Assembly (NCBI GenBank): GCA_016776905.1 | Contig: JADHSM010000013.1 | Location: forward strand, 44,001-108,000 | Direction of reading: 5' to 3' | Length of the DNA: 64,000 nucleotides | Origin: Planctomycetota bacterium | GTDB lineage: Bacteria; Planctomycetota; UBA8108; UBA1146 | Part shown: positions 19,166-25,980 of the stretch, piece after piece | Layout: every line of letters starts with the position of its first letter | How positions within the stretch are numbered: the first letter of the stretch is position 1 | The notes under the pieces: model-generated | What the model was told of the DNA's origin: nothing | Seen by the model: only the letters and a program-made list of their open reading frames with translations | Database searches by the model: none | Position numbers and translations under genes: made by a program

Positions 19166-20734
19166 ATGCAGCAACATTGGAAAATTCTTGTTTGGTTGTT
19201 GGGTGGAGTGATTCTGGGAATCGCTTTTCAACAACTGACCGCAGCGCCTGGGTATATAGGCTCAAGTTTTAGTGAGGGTGAAGCCGGAACCGCAACAGTG
19301 GTCGTCGGTAATGTATCCCGCAATCTGAAACCTAAAGGCCGTTCGGATTCAGAAGCTCTTCAAAAAGGCGACGTCATCTCTCGTGTGATTCTCAACGCGG
19401 GTATGGAAGATGAAGTACGTCTCGACAAGATCGAGAACTTGTCCTCTTTGACAGATTTCCTCAGTGAAGTCGGTGCTGGTGGAGTCGTCTCCATCATTTT
19501 GGAGGACGGAACTGTAAGAAGTTCCCAAGTGATTCTTGATCCGCAATCGGACAGATCTCGTTGGTTGTATCCGTTTGTCTTCCTTGCCGATATTTTTATG
19601 AGATTACTGAAAATGCTCATCATGCCGCTGGTTTTCACATCCATAGTCACGGGTGTTGCCGGGCTTGGAGGCGGTGAAGATTTTGGCAGATTAGGGCGCA
19701 GGACCTTTGGCTACTATGTGACGACTTCTTTTCTCGCGGTGGGGTTGGGCCTTGTTCTGGTGAACCTCATCCGTCCAGGAGAGGGAGCGCAGTTGGGATT
19801 GTCGACTCAAGCAGAGTTTGGGCAAGCATCTGAGAACTGGTTGGATATTCTGCGCCGGATGGTTCCTGAGAACGTCTTCGAAGCCTTCACCGGAAATGGC
19901 AATATGCTCCAGGTGATCTTCTTCGCGCTTCTATTTGGGTTCTTTATTACGCGAGCTCCAGAGAAGCCTCGAAAGTTCCTTACTGAACTTCTCGATTCAG
20001 CATTCCAAGTGGTCATGTTGATGGCTTCTTGGGTCATGAAGCTGGTTCCGTATGGTGTCTTCTGTCTTTTGGTAAAAGTTGTTGGAGAGACCGGATTCGA
20101 CATCTTTATCCCGCTGAGTACCTATATGTTGACGGTATTCTTGGCCCTCGTGATTCATGCTGGTGTGGTCTTGCCGATCCTGTTGAGGGTAGTGGGGGGA
20201 GTCTCTCCATTGAAGTGGTTCCGGGCCATGAGTCCGGTTTTGATGACAGCCTTTTCAACTTCATCTTCCTCGCTGACATTACCGACAACTCTGAATACTC
20301 TGAAAAAACGTGGCCGAGTTTCTACAAAGACGAGTTCATTCGTTGCTCCCCTTGGAGCGACAGTGAATATGGATGGTACTGCTTTGTATGAGTGCATCGG
20401 GGTGGTCTTCCTCGCCCAGTATTACGCGAGTACCGGTGACTTTGATCTGACATTTGGATCCCAAGTCACGGTGGTCATGGCTGCATTCTTGGCTTCGATC
20501 GGTGCGGCTGGAATCCCCTCTGCGGGATTGATCATGATGCTTACAATTCTGAGTGCCCTCAAATTGCCTCTAGAGGGAGCTGCTCTACTCTTGGCTGTTG
20601 ACAGGCCTTTGGACATGTGTCGAACGATGGTCAATGTCTGGAGTGATACCGTGGGTTCAGCGATTGTTGCCTCTAAGGAAGGTGAAACAGGCCTAGGGGA
20701 GTTCAAGGATTCTGCTACTGGGGAAGCTGCCTGA
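19166..20734 (+). CDS. Dicarboxylate/amino acid:cation symporter with PDZ-like insert
   Basis: Inner-membrane DAACS (GltP/DctA) transporter, moving dicarboxylates or acidic amino acids with sodium or protons. 522 residues against about 420-440 for the family. After TM1 (about 7-27) there is an inserted soluble segment (about 30-130) with PDZ-like features (ALQKGDVISRV and VSIILEDGTV), before TM2 resumes at WLYPFVFLADIFMRLLKM. The transport core is intact: STSSSSLTLPTT (first hairpin), NMDGTALYE, AAGIPSAG (second hairpin) and DRPLDMCRTMVNVWSD. The insert would sit on the extracytoplasmic side. Substrate is not predictable from these motifs. Confidence 0.9.
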   Translation: MQQHWKILVWLLGGVILGIAFQQLTAAPGYIGSSFSEGEAGTATVVVGNVSRNLKPKGRSDSEALQKGDVISRVILNAGMEDEVRLDKIENLSSLTDFLSEVGAGGVVSIILEDGTVRSSQVILDPQSDRSRWLYPFVFLADIFMRLLKMLIMPLVFTSIVTGVAGLGGGEDFGRLGRRTFGYYVTTSFLAVGLGLVLVNLIRPGEGAQLGLSTQAEFGQASENWLDILRRMVPENVFEAFTGNGNMLQVIFFALLFGFFITRAPEKPRKFLTELLDSAFQVVMLMASWVMKLVPYGVFCLLVKVVGETGFDIFIPLSTYMLTVFLALVIHAGVVLPILLRVVGGVSPLKWFRAMSPVLMTAFSTSSSSLTLPTTLNTLKKRGRVSTKTSSFVAPLGATVNMDGTALYECIGVVFLAQYYASTGDFDLTFGSQVTVVMAAFLASIGAAGIPSAGLIMMLTILSALKLPLEGAALLLAVDRPLDMCRTMVNVWSDTVGSAIVASKEGETGLGEFKDSATGEAA

Positions 20735-20822
20735 CCCAATCGGTCGATACATCTGGGTGCTACGTGGTATGCTCAGGTACAGGCAGACTTTCAGCGGGTG
20801 GGTATTCCTTTGAATGCTCTAT

Positions 20823-20838
20823 TTTCCAGCGCTGGAAA
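20823..20838. promoter_or_regulatory. 16-bp perfect palindrome upstream of efp
   Basis: TTTCCAGCGCTGGAAA is a perfect 16-bp palindrome 41 bases before the efp start. It could be an operator or a leader hairpin; it has no T-run, so it is not a terminator for the symporter gene. Confidence 0.45.
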
Positions 20839-20879
20839 TCTGGAAGCCAGATAATTTGAGGTGACGAAAGGGCGACACC

Positions 20880-21446
20880 ATGGGAGTTCCTGCAACGCAA
20901 TTAAGAGTCGGACAGGTTATCAATTTCGAGGATGCCCTCTGGGTGTGCATCAAGCTCGAACAGAAGAAACTATCCAAGGGTGGTGGTGCTGTTCAAGCCA
21001 AGTTGAAAAACCTTCAGCGCGGGGATCATATTACCCACAGATTCAGATCCGCGGATAAAGTGGAAACAGCCTTCCTTGATAAAAAGAACTGCGAATATCT
21101 TTACCCAGAGGGGGAGAGCTTCGTGTTTATGGATACAGGCGATTACGAGCAGTATCAACTTCACCAAGATTTCGTCGGCGATCTCATGCCCTTTGTGAAA
21201 CACAATGAGCATGTCACCGTGACCTTCTATGAAGAAAAGCCGGTTTCTGTTGATCTTCCACCGTCAGTGGTTTTACAGATAAAAGAGACCGAGCCTGGGT
21301 TCAAAGGCGATAGCGTGAATAACGTGTTTAAGCCGGCGACACTGGAGACTGGACTGCAGATCAAGATTCCAAATCATGTCAATGAAGGTGATATGGTGAA
21401 AGTCTCTACCGATTCGGGAGACTTCATCGAGCGCGTCAAGGTTTAG
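20880..21446 (+). CDS. efp: Translation elongation factor P
   Basis: Relieves ribosome stalling at polyproline. 188 residues with all three beta domains: the N-terminal KOW-like domain, an OB domain starting near 68 (VETAFLDKKNCEYLY) and a C-terminal OB domain (ETEPGFKGDSVNNVFKPATL, IPNHVNEGDMVKVSTDSG). The loop that reaches the P-site tRNA reads KKLSKGGGAVQAKL, so the tip Lys (K33) is kept but the usual Pro-Gly before it is Leu-Ser. That Lys is the residue modified in other bacteria. GAGG and AAAGG sites lie upstream. It ends in a run of in-frame TAG codons. Confidence 0.95.
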   Translation: MGVPATQLRVGQVINFEDALWVCIKLEQKKLSKGGGAVQAKLKNLQRGDHITHRFRSADKVETAFLDKKNCEYLYPEGESFVFMDTGDYEQYQLHQDFVGDLMPFVKHNEHVTVTFYEEKPVSVDLPPSVVLQIKETEPGFKGDSVNNVFKPATLETGLQIKIPNHVNEGDMVKVSTDSGDFIERVKV

Positions 21447-21475
21447 ATTTAGATTTAGATTTAGGTTTAGATTTT
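21441..21475 (+). repeat. Hexanucleotide repeat giving five in-frame TAG stops at the end of efp
   Basis: The unit ATTTAG (with GTTTAG variants) is repeated so that TAG occurs in frame at 21444, 21450, 21456, 21462 and 21468. Only the first is needed to end efp. It may be a slippage-generated microsatellite or a guard against readthrough. Confidence 0.85.
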
Positions 21476-21487
21476 CGACTCACCAAG

Positions 21488-21526
21488 AACCCTCGTCAGG
21501 TCGTGAACGACCTGTCGAGGGTTTTT
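21488..21526 (+). terminator. Rho-independent terminator after efp
   Basis: A long stem, ACCCTCG-T-CAGGTCG pairing with CGACCTG-T-CGAGGGT (one T-T mismatch), is closed by a short loop and followed by TTTTT. It lies between convergent efp and the uracil-DNA glycosylase gene, whose last codons fall inside the hairpin. On the minus strand the tract after the stem is not T-rich, so it mainly serves efp. Confidence 0.92.
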
Positions 21527-22167
21527 CTTAAACTCCTCATCCCCTCACAGAACTTTTTCTGCCCTCCCATAGAAGGATGGCGAATGTAGCCTGCGGTGTG
21601 TCCTAGTTGTTCCAGAGTTTCCTGAGATACGCGCCCGATCGCATATGCCGACGCTTGAGGGAACAGTTGGAGAAAAGCGGAGAGGATGGTTTTTCCAGCG
21701 TCCTGCTCTCCCCGACGAGGCTTTCTGTTCGACAAGGGCTCTCCGGGTTTGTAGGGATGCCATGGCACAGCATTCCACAATACGAGCCTTGAATCGCCGG
21801 CGATCTCACCCCAAACAATCGTTGCAGATCTTTCCTTGTAAGGTTTTTCTGCCAACGAAGAGCGTTTCATAGGTCTACCAGAGGCCCATTCGAGTTTCTC
21901 GTCACCGGTGATCAAATTTTCGCCAGTAAAAGGTATCCCCGTAAATCGGCATCCTGCCCAGCCTGCTGCTTCTCCGACCAGGATTGCCCGTGCATTTTCA
22001 TGAGCGAAGAGATACTGGCGTAGGTTGCTTTTACGAATGGAAGGTGCCGATTTCATATCGAATTGAGCATTGACGTCTTTCCATGGATTGAAGAGAGTTT
22101 TTGGAGAGTCTTTTGCGATCAATCTGAGAAAGCGATCGACAGATAATTCAAATTCAGATTTCCCCAC
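21496..22167 (-). CDS. Uracil-DNA glycosylase superfamily protein
   Basis: Base-excision repair enzyme that probably removes uracil from DNA. 223 residues from GTG 22167, preceded by AGGAGATCC. Motifs of the superfamily: VGEAAGWAGCRFTGIPFT (about 62-79, catalytic region), LWNAVPWHPYKPG (about 130-142) and the C-terminal IRHPSMGGQKKF with the conserved His. This is not the Ung (family 1) form; it resembles an uncommon family seen in proteobacteria. Its start overlaps the preceding hydrolase gene by 14 bases, and mutY lies one gene upstream, so this looks like a repair operon. Confidence 0.8.
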   Translation of the reverse strand: MGKSEFELSVDRFLRLIAKDSPKTLFNPWKDVNAQFDMKSAPSIRKSNLRQYLFAHENARAILVGEAAGWAGCRFTGIPFTGENLITGDEKLEWASGRPMKRSSLAEKPYKERSATIVWGEIAGDSRLVLWNAVPWHPYKPGEPLSNRKPRRGEQDAGKTILSAFLQLFPQASAYAIGRVSQETLEQLGHTAGYIRHPSMGGQKKFCEGMRSLRKTLDRSFTT

Positions 22168-23056
22168 GGATCTCCTGTCTCATGCAGAAAACACTGCCCC
22201 CAGATTTGAGAAACTCTCCAGTATCCACAGGAATCGTTCGGAAACCTGCGGCCTCAAGACGAGTTATTGTCACAGGAGAACCACTGGTGATAAAGACATG
22301 AATACCATCCGGTGACCACATGTTGCCCGCTAATCGTTCTTCGGCTTCATCGGGGTCGACTTCGATGACTCTTTCGAAGGCTCCCTGAATTAGATCTAGT
22401 CCATCCTTTGAAAAAGCCTCTTTAACGACGGCAACCGTATTGGGTTCTAAGATCGCGAGAGCTGTATCAAGGTGATAGTAACGAGGATCCGGAAGATCCA
22501 GAAAGGCGATATCTAAGCCGAGCAGTTCTGCGCTGGCGATGTGCCCTTCGCGGCAACTTCGGGAACCGAGGCCGCACCAGAGTAACGCTCTTTCCTGATC
22601 CCTCAACATGTCCCCATTACCTTCCCAAGAGCTGGGGATAGGAGGGAGAGATTCGGCGTCGAATCCGATCGAGGAATATTGCTCTGCATGGAGAAGACTT
22701 TCTGGAATCCGATTGGGGTGGTCCATCTGAGCTAGGAATGCACGGGTCTTGCCTTGTGAATCGATCGTGCATAGAGAAGGGTTCGCAGTGAAGACGGCAT
22801 CCACGCGGTCTTTTTGTGGCGTGATTTTGTGGATTTGAATTCCAAGAGAGGAGATGAGTTCAACATAAGTTTCCCATTGCTGAAGTGCTTTTTCTTTATC
22901 CACATTCCCTTCTTGACCTTTCATGTGTTCGTTTCGAACATCGATGATGTCAAAGAACTGTGGAGAACAGACGAGCACACCTGAAGTGGGTGGAAGCGGT
23001 GCTGCTTTAACGGGAGGGGTGCGAAGCCACTCTTCGCGATTATGAATCATGTACAA
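22154..23056 (-). CDS. Amidinotransferase-fold hydrolase (dimethylargininase/arginine deiminase-like)
   Basis: 300 residues from TTG 23056 (GGGAG 6 bases upstream); ATG 23050 is an alternative. It belongs to the guanidine-modifying superfamily: DAVFTANPSLC (about 85-95), EGNGDMLRD (about 144-152), YHLDTALAIL with the catalytic His (about 194) and a C-terminal GGSVFCMRQEIRG with the catalytic Cys (about 292). Such enzymes hydrolyse arginine, dimethylarginine or related guanidines through a Cys adduct; the substrate here is not known. It overlaps mutY by 17 bases and the uracil-DNA glycosylase by 14, an odd place for an arginine-type enzyme. Confidence 0.8.
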   Translation of the reverse strand: MYMIHNREEWLRTPPVKAAPLPPTSGVLVCSPQFFDIIDVRNEHMKGQEGNVDKEKALQQWETYVELISSLGIQIHKITPQKDRVDAVFTANPSLCTIDSQGKTRAFLAQMDHPNRIPESLLHAEQYSSIGFDAESLPPIPSSWEGNGDMLRDQERALLWCGLGSRSCREGHIASAELLGLDIAFLDLPDPRYYHLDTALAILEPNTVAVVKEAFSKDGLDLIQGAFERVIEVDPDEAEERLAGNMWSPDGIHVFITSGSPVTITRLEAAGFRTIPVDTGEFLKSGGSVFCMRQEIRGEI

Positions 23057-24137
23057 GGTCCACTCCCTTGCTGGTTCCTGAGATGAATGGCTGGATAGCG
23101 ATGATCGCCTTCCTGTGTAGGGCAGGAAGTCGGTCGGGTTCGCTCAAAGGAATTCTTTTGCTGTCATGGGGAACTTCTTTTTCCCACCGATAGAGCAGAG
23201 GTTGAATTTCGAGTTGACGATGAGTGATGGCATGTTTGTAGACATCGCCATGCCCAATGAGTTGCGGAACTGGAAGTCCACGTTTCATAAACTCTTCTTT
23301 GAGAACGTCAGCCGGAGAATCGTTTTCTTTATCCCAACGGGCGAGAACAGGCCCTGAATGTCGGGGTAGTAGTTCAGTGTTGCCCGGTAACAGTAACACA
23401 TCTTCACCGATCAGAAGGATCGCGCTGCACCAACGTTGCTTCTCTGTTGCGCGCCTATTTCTAGGGGTTGGCCAACGTTCCGGTTCACCCGATTCAAAGG
23501 CCAGGCAATCTGCGGAAATGGGGCAGGCCGAACAGTTTGGATTTTTTGGTGTACAAACCTTACGCCCGAGATCCATGACTGCTTGGTTATGGTCTCCCGC
23601 TTGTTCGGGGTCGATCCACTCTTGAGCCCATTTTCGAATAAGGACTTTGGTTTCTCCTTTTCGAGAATCCCCTGACAAGGCCCGATGTCTGCAGATGACT
23701 CTTTCAACATTTCCATCGACGACTGCAAGAGGTTCACCAAAGGCGATACTGCATACCGCAGCGGTTGTGTATTCTCCGACCCCAGGAAGATTTCTGACAT
23801 CTTCGGGTTTCTTTGGGAATTGACCGTTGTGATCCTGGACGATTTGCTTTGCTGCGCGATGTAGATTTCGTCCTCGAGAGTAATATCCCAATCCGGCCCA
23901 ATCGGAGAGGACTTCATCCTCTGTGGCATCTGCAAGGCTCTGAGGGTCAGGATATCGGACCATGAAGTTGTTCCAGTATGGGATGACGGTTCGAATTTGT
24001 GTCTGTTGGAGCATGACTTCGCTGAGCCATATGGCGTAAGGATCGGTGGATCCACGCCAGGGCATCGGCTCCGGATCCTGCTGAAACCAGCCCAGAAGAC
24101 GTTTTGAAATCGAATTTTGGGTGCGGGATTCGCTCAT
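23040..24137 (-). CDS. mutY: A/G-specific adenine DNA glycosylase
   Basis: Removes adenine mispaired with 8-oxoguanine. 365 residues from ATG 24137, 6 bases after GGAG. The helix-hairpin-helix glycosylase core has SEVMLQQTQ with the catalytic Glu (E40), GYYSRGRNLH, LPGVGEYTTAAV and VVDGNVERV with the catalytic Asp. The iron-sulfur cluster loop is CTPKNPNCSACPISADC (C-x6-C-x2-C-x5-C). The C-terminal NUDIX-like domain (about 225-350) recognises 8-oxoguanine. Length is normal. First gene of a three-gene overlapping run. Confidence 0.95.
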   Translation of the reverse strand: MSESRTQNSISKRLLGWFQQDPEPMPWRGSTDPYAIWLSEVMLQQTQIRTVIPYWNNFMVRYPDPQSLADATEDEVLSDWAGLGYYSRGRNLHRAAKQIVQDHNGQFPKKPEDVRNLPGVGEYTTAAVCSIAFGEPLAVVDGNVERVICRHRALSGDSRKGETKVLIRKWAQEWIDPEQAGDHNQAVMDLGRKVCTPKNPNCSACPISADCLAFESGEPERWPTPRNRRATEKQRWCSAILLIGEDVLLLPGNTELLPRHSGPVLARWDKENDSPADVLKEEFMKRGLPVPQLIGHGDVYKHAITHRQLEIQPLLYRWEKEVPHDSKRIPLSEPDRLPALHRKAIIAIQPFISGTSKGVDLVHDS

Positions 24138-24200
24138 CAAACTCTCCAGTCCTCTCTATGGTAGGTGGCATCTGTTTCAAGAATGACTACATTTCAGGGT

Positions 24201-25289
24201 ATGAGCAATACCTTCGGCGAGTACCTAAGAATCACCACCTGGGGAGAATCCCACGGCCCGGGCATCGGGGTCGTGATCGATGGCCTGCCTGCAGGAATCC
24301 CCGTGGACGAGGCAATGTTGGTGAAGGAGCTGGAAAGAAGACGCCCAGGGGCGGTTCTGACCTCTCCCAGAAAAGAGCCTGATCAGCCTCGAATATTATC
24401 TGGAGTTCATGAAGGTCGCTCTCTAGGAACACCCCTTTCGATATGGATAGAGTCCGTCGATGCTCGATCTGAAGATTACGACGAGCTGGGGAAGATCTAT
24501 CGTCCTGGGCATGCTGATTACACCACTGAAGCGAGGTACGGACATCGGGATCCCAGAGGAGGTGGACGTGCTAGTGCTCGTGAAACAGCCGCTCGTGTAG
24601 CAGCGGGTGCTGTGGCAAAGGCACTTCTTCGAATCGAACATGGTATCGAAATCGTCGGCTGGGTCTCAGAGGTGTCAGGTATCGCTAGCGAGGTTGATCC
24701 TCTGGAAGTTTCCACAGAGGCGGTCGATAAGTCGATCGTTCGTTGCCCCGATGCTTCTTCTTCTGAACTTTTCGTGAATCGAATCTCGCAAGCGAAAGAT
24801 GAAGGAGAAAGTTTAGGTGGCTGGGTCGCGGCGGTAGCTCGAAATGTTCCTGCAGGTTGGGGGGATCCTGTTTTTGGGAAACTCAAAGCTCTGTTGGGCC
24901 AAGCGATGCTTTCCATTCCCGCAACAGTGGCAATAGAGATGGGTGACGGAATCGCTGCGACACGTCGTATGGGGAGTGAAAATAACGATTCATTCACAGC
25001 GACGACTTCAGGTGAGGTAAAAACCCGTACTAATCGTAGTGGCGGTATTCAAGGCGGAATATCCAACGGTGAGCCGATATGGTTCAGGGTTGGTTTCAAG
25101 CCGACTTCTACGATTCTGAAAACGCAAGACTCGGTCAATCAATCGAGGCAAGAGGTTCAATTCTCAGGGACTGGAAGGCACGACCCGTGTGTTCTCCCAA
25201 GAGCTGTTGCAGTGGTTGAATCAATGTTGGCATTAGTTCTTGCTGATCGCATGTTAGCTCGAAATGCCACTCCTCCTTCGAAAGAGTGA
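24201..25289 (+). CDS. aroC: Chorismate synthase
   Basis: Last common step of aromatic synthesis: FMN-dependent elimination of phosphate from EPSP to chorismate. 362 residues from ATG 24201, which gives the family start MSNTFGEYLRITTWGESHGP; in-frame starts at 24183 (ATG) and 24165 (GTG) exist and no candidate has a good ribosome binding site. Further signatures: RYGHRDPRGGGRASARETA, RTNRSGGIQGGISNGEPI and GRHDPCVLPRAVAVVE. It is divergent from mutY with only about 60 bases between. The AhpD-like gene starts 4 bases after its stop. Confidence 0.93.
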   Translation: MSNTFGEYLRITTWGESHGPGIGVVIDGLPAGIPVDEAMLVKELERRRPGAVLTSPRKEPDQPRILSGVHEGRSLGTPLSIWIESVDARSEDYDELGKIYRPGHADYTTEARYGHRDPRGGGRASARETAARVAAGAVAKALLRIEHGIEIVGWVSEVSGIASEVDPLEVSTEAVDKSIVRCPDASSSELFVNRISQAKDEGESLGGWVAAVARNVPAGWGDPVFGKLKALLGQAMLSIPATVAIEMGDGIAATRRMGSENNDSFTATTSGEVKTRTNRSGGIQGGISNGEPIWFRVGFKPTSTILKTQDSVNQSRQEVQFSGTGRHDPCVLPRAVAVVESMLALVLADRMLARNATPPSKE

Positions 25290-25293
25290 TGAG

Positions 25294-25848
25294 ATGTCTT
25301 GGATAACGGAATTGAATCCTAACGAAGATGATTCAGGAATATTGGAGAGAGTCTATTCTGCAGCGAGTGGCAGGGTGGGGTCGGTAGCACAAATCCTCAA
25401 AGTCATGTCTTTGCGTCCGGATTTGTTGGAACTATTCATGCGATTCTACGTCAGTTTAATGAAGGAAGGCTCTGGCCTTTCCTGTGCTGAGAAAGAGTGG
25501 GTCGCAGTATTGACGAGTCAGGTCAATGATTGTCATTACTGAATCCACTCTCATTTGGCGGACCTGAAATCCCTTGAAGGGGGAGAGGTTCTCGCTGAAG
25601 CGATCCGGTCGGATTGCGAAGAAGCCCTGAACCATCGCCAACGAGCGATTCAAAAATACGCCATTCGACTCGCCAGCTTGGAGCGAGAAGTTTCTAAAGA
25701 AGAAATGGACGAACTTCGTAATGCAGGATTGTCCGAAGTGGAAATTCTCGAATTGATCCATGTCGTCGGCTTTTTCTCTCATATCAATAGAGTTGCGGAA
25801 GCTACAGGAGTGGATTTGGAGACCTGGATGCCTCCGAGGCAAGAATAG
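25294..25848 (+). CDS. AhpD-like peroxidase-related selenoprotein (in-frame TGA at 25540)
   Basis: 184 residues if TGA 25540-25542 is read as selenocysteine. A carboxymuconolactone decarboxylase/AhpD-fold protein of the 'peroxidase-related' type, probably a thiol-based peroxide or disulfide reductase. The active-site motif reads C80-H-Y-U83-I-H-S-H87, so the TGA stands exactly where the second Cys of C-x-x-C-x3-H belongs. Downstream sequence stays in the same frame and is typical of the family (helix LSEVEILELIHVVGFFSHINR, ending VAEATGVDLE). The start ATG 25294 follows AAAGAG; ATG 25264 is an alternative overlapping aroC. Standard annotation would wrongly split it in two. Confidence 0.85.
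25540..25542 (+). other. Probable selenocysteine codon (UGA) in the AhpD-like gene
   Basis: TGA replaces the second Cys of the conserved CxxC motif; the frame stays open for 101 further codons that match the family. TGA ends many other genes in the window, so it is not a general reassignment. Confidence 0.85.
25553..25570 (+). promoter_or_regulatory. Candidate SECIS hairpin in the AhpD-like gene
   Basis: ATTTGG-CGGA-CC-TG-AAAT: a 6-bp stem with a 2-base bulge and a CGGA loop, whose loop begins 16 bases after the TGA. A second small hairpin, CCCT-TGA-AGGG (25571-25581), follows, and CTCTC (25548-25552) can pair with GAGAG (25583-25587) to enclose both. The structure is weaker than that of the next gene. 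Confidence 0.5.
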
Positions 25849-25911
25849 CGCATTTGGGCAGAATCGCTGACATTCATGACGTCATTATCCTGTATACTCA
25901 AACCTGCATAG

Positions 25912-25933
25912 TTAAACGCTCCCCAGTGTTTAA
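25912..25933 (+). promoter_or_regulatory. Leader hairpin upstream of the membrane coiled-coil gene
   Basis: TTAAACGCT and AGTGTTTAA form a 9-bp stem (one G-T pair) around CCCC, 48 bases before the ATG at 25981. Just upstream, at 25876-25885, is the perfect palindrome ATGACGTCAT, and TATACT near 25893 could be a -10 element. No T-run follows, so it is not a terminator. Confidence 0.35.
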
Positions 25934-25980
25934 GGGTGCGAGCATGGTCGTCAGATTCTTGAACGTTGAGAGATATTCTA

